Shown here: positions 8,425 through 14,695 of the stretch, piece by piece
Numbering within the stretch: the stretch's first letter is position 1
Layout of the letters: every line of letters starts with the position of its first letter
Origin: Chloroflexota bacterium
Lineage (GTDB): Bacteria > Chloroflexota > Dehalococcoidia > Tepidiformales > Tepidiformaceae
Assembly: GCA_016191435.1 (NCBI GenBank)
Contig: JACPOQ010000028.1
Location: forward strand, 62,001 to 126,000
Reading direction: 5' to 3'
Length of the DNA stretch: 64,000 nt
The notes under the pieces: model-generated
The model's database searches: none
The model's input: the letters and a program-made list of their open reading frames with translations, nothing else
What the model was told of the DNA's origin: nothing
Position numbers and translations under genes: made by a program

Positions 8425-8780
8425 TGGTGGAGACGCGGGAGAGTTGAACTCCCGGTCCAGAAAGGTTCAGCTCCGGATTGTCCTACAGGCTTTCCCACCA
8501 GTTGGGTCTCGCCGGGGGCTGCAGCGGTGATCCCCACGCTTCCCGGCCAGCCGATAAGTCTTTCGCTGAGCGCATCGGCGTCCTTCAGCGGCATCCCGGC
8601 ATTGCAGCGCCTGTTCCCAACCCCACCGGGCCGAGGGTCGAGACAGACGTCGCCGCTATTTAAGCGGCGAGTTGAAGTTGACGATTGCCAACTATTTTTG
8701 GTCGCCTGATTAACGAGGGTGACAACCAACCTCGGCCTGCTATCCGGCTACCTGGCCCCCTGTCGAATCCTTTCGTCCCC
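8425..8780 (-). ncRNA. ssrA: transfer-messenger RNA (tmRNA)
   Basis: This is a one-piece tmRNA of 356 nt. The 5' end GGGGACG pairs with CGTCTCC before the encoded ACCA end, giving a 7-bp acceptor stem with one G-U. The T arm reads GGGAGTTCAACTCTCCC. The 5' domain starts GGGGACGAAAGGATTCGACA, as in bacterial tmRNAs. The tag frame follows the usual ATAGT and starts at a GGC resume codon. A 7-bp hairpin (CGCCGCT/AGCGGCG) surrounds the tag stop, as in helix 5, and GC-rich pseudoknot-like segments follow. The transcript has its own extended -10 box upstream and its own terminator downstream. The molecule rescues stalled ribosomes together with SmpB, encoded at 5166-5618. Confidence 0.96.
8660..8689 (-). 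other. tmRNA proteolysis tag reading frame
   Basis: Ten codons inside ssrA read GGC AAT CGT CAA ... GCC GCT TAA and encode the tag GNRQLQLAA. ATAGT precedes the GGC resume codon in the position known from other tmRNAs. The C-terminal LAA is the usual ClpXP-type degron. The middle (RQLQ) lacks the Asn-Tyr-Ala core of the common ANDENYALAA-type tags. A clpP gene lies at the right edge of the window. Confidence 0.85.
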
Positions 8781-8813
8781 ACAAGTTTGCAGGCCGTTTC
8801 GGCCCGTACTGGC

Positions 8814-8822
8814 ATTATAGCA
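8814..8822 (-). promoter_or_regulatory. ssrA promoter, extended -10 box
   Basis: On the minus strand TGCTATAAT is a perfect -10 hexamer with the extended TGn element, 33 bases upstream of the mature tmRNA 5' end. That leaves a short leader of about 25 nt for 5' processing by RNase P. No good -35 box is seen at 16-18 bases spacing, as expected for an extended -10 promoter. The surrounding GTGCTATAATGCCAG recurs with one change before nuoA. Confidence 0.75.
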
Positions 8823-8856
8823 CAGGCGTTCGTCTCGCGTGGGAGGCGAACGCCTG
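8823..8856 (-). repeat. 10-bp inverted repeat between the thiolase gene and ssrA
   Basis: CAGGCGTTCG (8823-8832) and CGAACGCCTG (8847-8856) are perfect inverted copies separated by 14 bases. The repeat lies 10 bases after the thiolase stop and abuts the ssrA extended -10 box, where a -35 region would be. It has no U-tract, so it could be a weak terminator for the thiolase gene or an operator for ssrA. Confidence 0.6.
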
Positions 8857-8866
8857 CGCAGTCCCG

Positions 8867-10177
8867 TTAGAGCCGCTCGATGATCGTGCTGATACCCATG
8901 CCGGCGCCGATGCACTGGGTGGCGAGCCCGTAGCGGCCGCCGCTGCGGCGAAGCTCATGGGCCACGGTCAACACGAGGCGCGCGCCGGTCGCCCCGAGCG
9001 GGTGGCCGATGGCGATGGAGCCGCCATTGACGTTCACCTTGTCGATGGAGATCCCGAGCTCCTTGCACGACGGGATCACCTGCGCGGCGAACGCCTCGTT
9101 GAACTCGACGCGGTCAATTTGATCCGCGGTAATGCCGGCGTGGCGGAGCGCCTTGTTCGTCGAGGGGATCGGGCCGAGACCCATCACCTGCGGCTTCACA
9201 CCCGAGATGCCGAAACCGATGATGCGGGCGAGCGGCTCGAGGCCGAGCTCCAGGGCGCGTTCCTCGCTCATGATCAGCGCCGCGGTGATGCCGTCGTTGG
9301 TCGGGCAACTGTTGCCGGCGGTGATCCGCAGCTCAGCGCCTGTGGGGCTGACGATGCCCTTTACGGGCGGCAGCTGGCCCAGCGTCTCGATGTTCGTCCC
9401 CGGGCGGATGCACTCGTCGCGGTCGAAGATCACGGTCCTGCCGCGCTCGCCTTCGACCCAGTTGCCGTTCTCATCGAAAACCGGCTCTTCGACTTCCAGC
9501 GGGATCACCTCGGTGTTGTAGAAGCCGGCCGCATAGGCGGCCACAGCCTTGCGATGACTATCGACCGCGAACAGGTCCAGCTCTTCGCGCGTGAGGCCGT
9601 AGACCTCGGCGGCGTTCTGCGCCGTCTGCGTCATCGAGAGGACGGGGGAGTAGTCGAGGATCTCGTCGGGGAAGGCGACGCTGAAGTCTTCGAAGTGGTT
9701 CTTCGCCATGTTGCGCTGGACTTCGTTCTGCTCCAGGCGGCGCCTGTTGAATTCGGTGATGCGCGTCGTCTCGCCGCGAGGCCCGCCGCCGAGCTGGCGG
9801 CCCATGCGCTCGATACCCATGGCGATCCCGCAATCAGTCGCCCCGACCATGATGGACTGCGCGACGCGGTGCAGGGTCTCCATGCTGGAACCACATTGGC
9901 GGTTGCTATCGACGGCGGAGATTTCCGCGGGCAGGCCCGCGAGGCGAGCGACCACATCGGCGCCGATGCCGGAGAGCTCGCCCGCGCCGCCCACATTCCC
10001 AAGCGCGATGTCTTCGATCAGCTCCGGCGACACCTTTGGGTTGCGCTCCAGCAACCCGCGGATGATCTGTGCGCCCGCCTCGTCGAGGCGCGTGGCGACG
10101 AGCTTGCCCCGCCCACCGCGGGCGAACGCGGAGCGTGCTCCATCGACGATGACAGCGTTACGAAGTTCCAACGACAT
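8867..10177 (-). CDS. acetyl-CoA acetyltransferase (thiolase)
   Basis: From the ATG at 10177 (MSLELRNAVIVDGARS) this encodes 436 aa; a TTG 15 codons upstream is an alternative. Thiolase landmarks are complete: the acyl-accepting cysteine in DSNRQCGSSME, NEAFAAQ, the histidine in GGSIAIGHPLGATGARL, and the second cysteine in QCIGAGMG near the end. Thiolases condense two acetyl-CoA to acetoacetyl-CoA or cleave 3-ketoacyl-CoA. The size and GHP motif fit degradative or biosynthetic acetyl-CoA acetyltransferases. With the Ccr cluster at 20-25 kb, one possible role is to supply acetoacetyl-CoA to the ethylmalonyl-CoA pathway, but beta-oxidation is equally possible. Confidence 0.93.
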   Translation of the reverse strand: MSLELRNAVIVDGARSAFARGGRGKLVATRLDEAGAQIIRGLLERNPKVSPELIEDIALGNVGGAGELSGIGADVVARLAGLPAEISAVDSNRQCGSSMETLHRVAQSIMVGATDCGIAMGIERMGRQLGGGPRGETTRITEFNRRRLEQNEVQRNMAKNHFEDFSVAFPDEILDYSPVLSMTQTAQNAAEVYGLTREELDLFAVDSHRKAVAAYAAGFYNTEVIPLEVEEPVFDENGNWVEGERGRTVIFDRDECIRPGTNIETLGQLPPVKGIVSPTGAELRITAGNSCPTNDGITAALIMSEERALELGLEPLARIIGFGISGVKPQVMGLGPIPSTNKALRHAGITADQIDRVEFNEAFAAQVIPSCKELGISIDKVNVNGGSIAIGHPLGATGARLVLTVAHELRRSGGRYGLATQCIGAGMGISTIIERL

Positions 10178-10268
10178 TCCTTCTGGCGGGCACGTTCCGT
10201 GCCACGTATGGAGATGCGCCAATCATAACCACCGGCGATGGCAATATGCGACTCATCCGCCGGCCGCC

Positions 10269-10784
10269 TCAGTTCGGGTCGCGCGTCTGCCGGAAGCGGC
10301 GACGTGTCTTGATTGTGCCCTGGCTCTTTGGCACGACCGAGAGGCTGCCATCGACTTCGAGCACGCAAAGCTCACACTCCTCGATGCTCTTGATACCGTG
10401 CTCGCGCATCGCCTGTTCGAGTTCGAGGAGGTCGACGCCTTCGCGTCTCATGGCGCGTTCGATGAGCTGCCCGCCGGAAACGAGCACGGCCGGGCTGCCT
10501 TCGACCGCGCGCCGAAAGATGGGGACAGATTCGTTGATCCGTGCGATTCCGAAGTTCACGGCGAGCAGCACGGCCGCTGCCAGCAGGCCGCCGACAAGCG
10601 ACGTATCGGGGCCGACCATCGCGTTCTGGACGGCGTTCGCGATCAGCAGGATGAGCACCAGGTCGAAGGGCGCCATTTGCCCGATCTGGCGCTTGCCGGT
10701 GAGGCGGAAGCCGGCGAGCACGGCGGCATAGACTACCACGGTGCGGATGATGATCGCGTACCAATCGGTGCCGGGGTCGAACAC
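10269..10784 (-). CDS. DUF421 (YetF-like) membrane protein
   Basis: Two or three N-terminal transmembrane segments contain GKRQIGQMAPFDLVLILL and NAVQNAMVGPDTSLVGGLL, the hallmark of the DUF421/YetF family. A small soluble domain follows, with LVSGGQLIERAMRREGVDLLEL and EHGIKSIEECELCVLEVDG. The GTG at 10784 gives 171 aa (MFDPGTDWYAII) and is preceded by TGCTACTAT six bases upstream, so I prefer it. The frame stays open to a GTG at 10841, which would add 19 residues that look unlike family N-termini. It is transcribed divergently from the potassium channel gene. The biochemical role of this family is unknown. Confidence 0.85.
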   Translation of the reverse strand: MFDPGTDWYAIIIRTVVVYAAVLAGFRLTGKRQIGQMAPFDLVLILLIANAVQNAMVGPDTSLVGGLLAAAVLLAVNFGIARINESVPIFRRAVEGSPAVLVSGGQLIERAMRREGVDLLELEQAMREHGIKSIEECELCVLEVDGSLSVVPKSQGTIKTRRRFRQTRDPN

Positions 10785-10846
10785 GTGCGGATAGTAGCAG
10801 AGGGGTTCGCGGCGAGCTGCGCGGCGGAAGAGGCGCAGCACCGGCC

Positions 10847-10852
10847 TATAAT
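10847..10852 (+). promoter_or_regulatory. -10 box of the potassium channel gene, probably leaderless
   Basis: A perfect TATAAT lies seven bases before the ATG at 10860. Transcription normally starts about seven bases after the -10 box, so the mRNA would begin at or next to the A of the ATG. No Shine-Dalgarno sequence lies between them (CCCGGCC). Confidence 0.65.
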
Positions 10853-10859
10853 CCCGGCC

Positions 10860-11894
10860 ATGGCTGCCGAGTTCCTTCGCGCGTTACCGATCAGCCGGCG
10901 CCTGGGAATGGCGCTCGGGATGGTGCTGTTCACCCTCGCCTTCGGGACCGCCGGCTACATGGTGCTTTCGGGCATGCCGTTCATGGACGCGCTCTACCAG
11001 ACAGTGACGACCGTAACGACCGTCGGTTTCCGTGAGTTGGCGCCGTTTGGCGCCGGCGAAAAGCTCTTCACGATCGTGCTGATCCTCACTGGCGTGGGGA
11101 CAGTGCTTTACACGCTCACGCTGGTTGTCCAGGAATCACTCGAAGGCGATGTGCGCACGCGCTTTTACCGGAGGAGGAAAGAATTGGAAATCGAACGCCT
11201 TCGCGACCACTACGTTCTCTGTGGCTTCGGCCGTGTGGGCCAGGAGATCGCCCGCGAACTGCGGGAGCGCGGCCAGGACTTCGTGGTCATCGAGCAGACA
11301 GCGGAGCCGGCCGAGCGGGCACGGGCATTTGGCTACCTCGTGATCGACGGCGATGCCTCGGAAGAGCGTGTGCTGGTCCAGGCAGGCATCGGAAGCGCCC
11401 GGTGCCTCCTCGCGGCGAGTGACAGCGACGCCGGCAACACCTACATCACGCTCACCGCGCGCAACATCAATCCCGGCCTGTTCATCGTCGCGCGGGCCGC
11501 ATATCCACATAACGAAGAGAAGCTCCGGCTCGCGGGCGCCGACCGCGTGCTCTCGCTTTACAGCCTCGGCGGGCGGCGGATGGTGTTGCTGGCGCTCCAA
11601 CCGTTGGCCGCGGATTTCATGGACACGATCGCAAGTGGCCGTCACGGCGACCTCGTGCTGGCCGAGTTCGAAGCCAACCGGGACAACGGACTGGCCGGTC
11701 AATCGTGCGGTGAACTCTTGCACGGCGCCCGGAGCGCGACGCTCCTCGGCATCCGGCGGCGCGGCGGCGAACTCGTCGTCGGGCCCCGCGCCGCCGACAT
11801 CCTCGCCGATGGGGACATCATCATCGTGCTCGCCGAGGAGCGCGAGATCGCCTCGCTGCGTATGCCTGCCGCCGTCCCTGGCAATCGCGGCTAG
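10860..11894 (+). CDS. two-TM potassium channel with RCK (TrkA-N/TrkA-C) domains
   Basis: A 344-aa protein. Residues ~15-37 and ~70-95 are transmembrane helices flanking a pore loop with TVTTVGFRE, which resembles the TVGYGD potassium filter but has Phe-Arg-Glu after the Gly. An RCK/TrkA-N Rossmann domain follows (VLCGFGRVGQEIARELRERG), with VVIEQ after the second strand and DGDASEERVL, typical of NAD- or Ca-gated MthK-like channels. A TrkA-C-like domain with LAGQSCGELL and ILADGDIIIVLAEE ends the protein. This is the classic two-TM plus RCK plan. The gene overlaps the converging ybaK by 4 bases. The start is fixed by the TATAAT seven bases upstream. Confidence 0.9.
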   Translation: MAAEFLRALPISRRLGMALGMVLFTLAFGTAGYMVLSGMPFMDALYQTVTTVTTVGFRELAPFGAGEKLFTIVLILTGVGTVLYTLTLVVQESLEGDVRTRFYRRRKELEIERLRDHYVLCGFGRVGQEIARELRERGQDFVVIEQTAEPAERARAFGYLVIDGDASEERVLVQAGIGSARCLLAASDSDAGNTYITLTARNINPGLFIVARAAYPHNEEKLRLAGADRVLSLYSLGGRRMVLLALQPLAADFMDTIASGRHGDLVLAEFEANRDNGLAGQSCGELLHGARSATLLGIRRRGGELVVGPRAADILADGDIIIVLAEEREIASLRMPAAVPGNRG

Positions 11895-12379
11895 CCGGCA
11901 GGCGTGGAGCAGCCGGCGATCGGCCGACCGCCCGTCAGCGCCAGCAGGTCCGCAACGGCAAGGCGCACGTCGGCGCCGCGCTGACCGGCGCTCACCAGCA
12001 GGTGTCCGAGCGTCAGCGCCCGCGCATCGATGAAAACAGGGAAGCCCTTCCCCAGCAGCGCCAGTGCCGAGATGCCGCCGACCTGCAGGCCGGTGTAGCG
12101 CTCGGCGTCTTTGTGGCTGGCCATGCGCAGTTTCTTCGCGCCGATGGCGGCGGCGAGCGCCTTCAGGTCGACTTCGCAATGGGAGGGCATGAGCACGAGG
12201 TTGGGCCGTCCCTTCGGCGGGTCCGATTCAACGACGAGCGTCTTGTAGACCGCCGCGGGCGGCATGCCCGTCTCGCGGGCCACGAGCTCCGCCGAGCGGA
12301 TTGCGGGGTCGAAGGTGAACAGCTCGTGCGCGATGTGCCGCTGTTCGAGGATGCGGACGGCGAGCGGCTTCGCGGCCAT
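11891..12379 (-). CDS. ybaK: YbaK/EbsC-type aminoacyl-tRNA deacylase
   Basis: A 162-aa protein of the YbaK family, the trans-editing domains that hydrolyse Cys-tRNA(Pro) or related mischarged tRNAs. Family features are ETGMPPAAVYKTLVVE, LVLMPSHCEVDLKALA, AAIGAKKLRMA and the glycine-rich TGLQVGGISALALLGK. YFISTARs of related families differ, but the K near VYKTLV is the expected catalytic lysine. Length equals the family average. It lies two bases downstream of the SDR gene at 12382-13170 and is probably co-transcribed with it. Confidence 0.9.
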   Translation of the reverse strand: MAAKPLAVRILEQRHIAHELFTFDPAIRSAELVARETGMPPAAVYKTLVVESDPPKGRPNLVLMPSHCEVDLKALAAAIGAKKLRMASHKDAERYTGLQVGGISALALLGKGFPVFIDARALTLGHLLVSAGQRGADVRLAVADLLALTGGRPIAGCSTPAG

Positions 12380-12381
12380 GG

Positions 12382-13170
12382 CTAGATGTGGTTCGTCACG
12401 CCGCCATCGACGTGGAACGTCTGGCCGTTGAGGTAGCCGCCCGCATCGGAGGCGAGCAGCACGGCGAGCGCCGCAAGCTCATCGGCGTGGCCGAAGCGGC
12501 GCATGGGGATGAACCGCAGCAAGCGGTTGGCGCCGACGTCATCGGGTCCGCGGCCCGGCGTCCAATCCATCCAGCCGGGAGCGATGCAGTTCACTGTCAT
12601 GCCGCGAGGCCCGAGCTCCTGGCTGAGCGCCATCGTCAGGCCCGTGACGCCCGCCTTGGCCGCGGCGTATGCGGAGACGTTTTCCAGCCCGCGCTCGCCG
12701 AGCATCGACGTGACGAAAATGATGCGGCCCGGCGCGTTGCCCGGGAACTCCCGGACGAACGAACGCGCAGAATAGAACGCCCCGGCGAGGTTCACCTGCA
12801 GGATGCGCCCGAATTCGGCGTCCGTGATCTTTTCGATCGGCTTCGCGAGCGGGAGGTCGGCGTTGAAGACGAGGACCGTGGGCTGCCCGAACTCCTTGCC
12901 CAGCTGCTTCAGCCCCACCTGCACGTTCGTGGGCAACGTCACATCCCAGCCCTGGGCGAACGTTGCGCGCCCAAGCTTCGATACCGCCTTCGCCGCGTTC
13001 TTCGCCTCCATCACCTCGTCGCCATCGAGCGTGCCCGACGCCACCGCGACATCCGCGCCGGCTTCCGCGAACCCGAGCGCGATCGCCCGCCCGGCCGCGT
13101 TGGCGAAGCCGACGACCAGCGCCTTCTTGCCTGCCAGGTCGAAGCCGGGCTTGCGCTCCCAATCAGCCAT
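12382..13170 (-). CDS. SDR family oxidoreductase with altered cofactor motif
   Basis: A 262-aa short-chain dehydrogenase from the ATG at 13170, which overlaps the stop of the upstream SDR by 8 bases (ATGGCTGA). The catalytic Ser (IFVTSM) and YxxxK (SAYAAAKAG) are present, as is the C-terminal GQTFHVDGG pattern. The glycine motif is degenerate: the usual TGxxxGxG is replaced by VGFANAAGRAIA, and the NNAG motif reads FNADLP. That pattern is closer to enoyl-ACP reductase-like (FabI-type) SDRs than to classical ones. The overlap implies translational coupling with the second SDR. Confidence 0.85.
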   Translation of the reverse strand: MADWERKPGFDLAGKKALVVGFANAAGRAIALGFAEAGADVAVASGTLDGDEVMEAKNAAKAVSKLGRATFAQGWDVTLPTNVQVGLKQLGKEFGQPTVLVFNADLPLAKPIEKITDAEFGRILQVNLAGAFYSARSFVREFPGNAPGRIIFVTSMLGERGLENVSAYAAAKAGVTGLTMALSQELGPRGMTVNCIAPGWMDWTPGRGPDDVGANRLLRFIPMRRFGHADELAALAVLLASDAGGYLNGQTFHVDGGVTNHI

Positions 13171-13987
13171 TGCCGACCGCCGCTTCGCCGTGGCCGACGG
13201 GCGCGATTCCGCCCGCAAGGCCGCCGCCATCGATGACGAACGACTGGCCCGTGACATAACTGGCGGCGTCGGAGCAGAGGAACACCGCCAGCGGCCCCAT
13301 CTCCCATGCCTCTCCGAGACGCCGCGCGGTGTTGAACCGGCCGCGGGCAGCGAGGGCGTCACGCTCCGCCTGGGTCTCGGCGGGGTGCTGCGCCAGGAAC
13401 CCCGGGACGATGCAGTTCACCCGGATCCCGTCGTCCGCGAGCTGTGCCGAAAGGGTCTTCGTCAAGGCGATGACGCCCGCCTTGGCGGCGCCGTAGCCCA
13501 TCCCCACCGGGTACGCACGCATGGCCGTGCCGCTCGCGACGTTGAGGATGACGCCGCCGCCACCGCGTTCGCGCATGTGCCGCACCGCCGCGCGGCTGCA
13601 GTAAAAGGCGCTGTGGAGGTTCACCGAGATGGCGTCCTCCCAGTCGTCGTCGCTCAGGTCCCATACCGCCGCCCCGGCCCCCTTGCGGTCGCCGATGCCC
13701 GCATTGTTCACCATGATGTCCAGCCGCCCGAACCGCGCGGTCGTGGTCGCGACCATCGCGTCGCATTCGGTGCTGGATTGCACGTTGGTGGGCACAGCGA
13801 GGACGGGCCGCCCGGTGCGCGATTCGATGAACGCGGCGGTTGCCTCGAGCTGCGAAGGCGTGCGGCTGGCGATGCAGACCTCCGCGCCGGCTGCGGCGAG
13901 CGAGAGGGCCATCTCGCGGCCGAGCCCGCGGCTCCCGCCCGTCACGATCGCCACACGCCCATCGAGCCGTAGCTTCTCGAGGACCAT
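13163..13987 (-). CDS. classical SDR family oxidoreductase
   Basis: A 274-aa classical short-chain dehydrogenase: TGGSRGLG cofactor motif near residue 16, NNAGIG at the end of strand 4, Ser in VASGTAM, catalytic YGAAK and GQSFVIDGG near the C-terminus. These enzymes oxidise alcohols or reduce carbonyls with NAD(P)H, and the substrate cannot be read from sequence. It is the first of a probable three-gene transcript with the second SDR and ybaK. An insertion (GDRKGAGAAVWDLSD) lengthens the loop before helix 5. Confidence 0.92.
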   Translation of the reverse strand: MVLEKLRLDGRVAIVTGGSRGLGREMALSLAAAGAEVCIASRTPSQLEATAAFIESRTGRPVLAVPTNVQSSTECDAMVATTTARFGRLDIMVNNAGIGDRKGAGAAVWDLSDDDWEDAISVNLHSAFYCSRAAVRHMRERGGGGVILNVASGTAMRAYPVGMGYGAAKAGVIALTKTLSAQLADDGIRVNCIVPGFLAQHPAETQAERDALAARGRFNTARRLGEAWEMGPLAVFLCSDAASYVTGQSFVIDGGGLAGGIAPVGHGEAAVGNG

Positions 13988-14041
13988 CGTCTCCTCCCGT
14001 ACCGACAGCCTACGCCTCGGACGCGGCCATGGCGCCGCCCC

Positions 14042-14530
14042 TTACGGTACCGCGATATTGAAGACCTGTGCCTTGCCGACAACGTCGCCGATCTTCACGC
14101 CCGAATCGAAGACCTGGCCGTTCACGAGCACCCCGATCGCCGCGCCCGATTCGTTGGAGCAACCGGCGGCGCCCGCCCAGTAGTCGACGCGGTAGCCGCC
14201 GGCGGCCGCGGTCCGGCTTGCGAGCCCGAGCTTGCCGCCGAGCACCATCTGCACGATGGTCCCGGCGGGCGCGGGGGCCCCGCCGATAGTCAGCGTGCCG
14301 ATGACCGAGTTTGGCGGGGTCGAACCGATGTTCGGTGGCGGGCAGTACGCCGGGTCCGGCGACGGCAGCGGCGGCAGGTTCGACGCCGGGTAGCCATCGG
14401 CGGCAACCATTGGCAGCGCCACGCGGTTCGTGAGCGCCGGATCGGCCGCCGCCGCGAACGACGCGGCGAACAACAAGGCGGAAACGGCGGCCAGGCTGGC
14501 TGCAGCGGCGACAAGCACTCGAAACAACAT
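14042..14530 (-). CDS. small secreted protein, paralogue of the one at 1269-1856
   Basis: From the ATG at 14530, preceded by GTGGAG, this encodes 162 aa; an in-frame ATG at 14578 is an alternative. Residues 1-28 form a signal peptide ending SFAAAADP. A proline-rich linker (PPLPSPDPAYCPPP) is followed by a beta-rich domain containing IGTLTIGGAPAPAGTIVQM, SRTAAAGGYRVDYWAGAAG and VLVNGQVFDSG. The GTxTIGGxPAPAGT motif is shared with the protein at 1269. This copy has no C-terminal anchor, so it is probably released or held by partners. Function unknown. Confidence 0.75.
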   Translation of the reverse strand: MLFRVLVAAAASLAAVSALLFAASFAAAADPALTNRVALPMVAADGYPASNLPPLPSPDPAYCPPPNIGSTPPNSVIGTLTIGGAPAPAGTIVQMVLGGKLGLASRTAAAGGYRVDYWAGAAGCSNESGAAIGVLVNGQVFDSGVKIGDVVGKAQVFNIAVP

Positions 14531-14695
14531 TGGCACTCCACACAGATGGGCGAGAATCCTCGCCGCCGCCAGTTTCATTTGCGAGCTTTTCCCAGTCCAC
14601 TGCAGGCCCTTTACGGGCATCCGATCGATGCCCCGGAACCGCCGCCGGGCGCCGCCGGGTTGCCCCGCCGCGCGTGTGCCGTAAGATCCGCGGCT

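Noticed and set aside
8298-8729. Upstream extension of the beta-propeller frame through ssrA
   Set aside because: The extension runs through the tmRNA gene, which has a full acceptor stem, tag frame and terminator, so the frame is chance.
14546-14695. In-frame extension upstream of the CoA-transferase ATG
   Set aside because: The stretch overlaps the promoter region of the divergent secreted-protein gene and lacks CaiB similarity; the ATG at 14696 starts the conserved domain.
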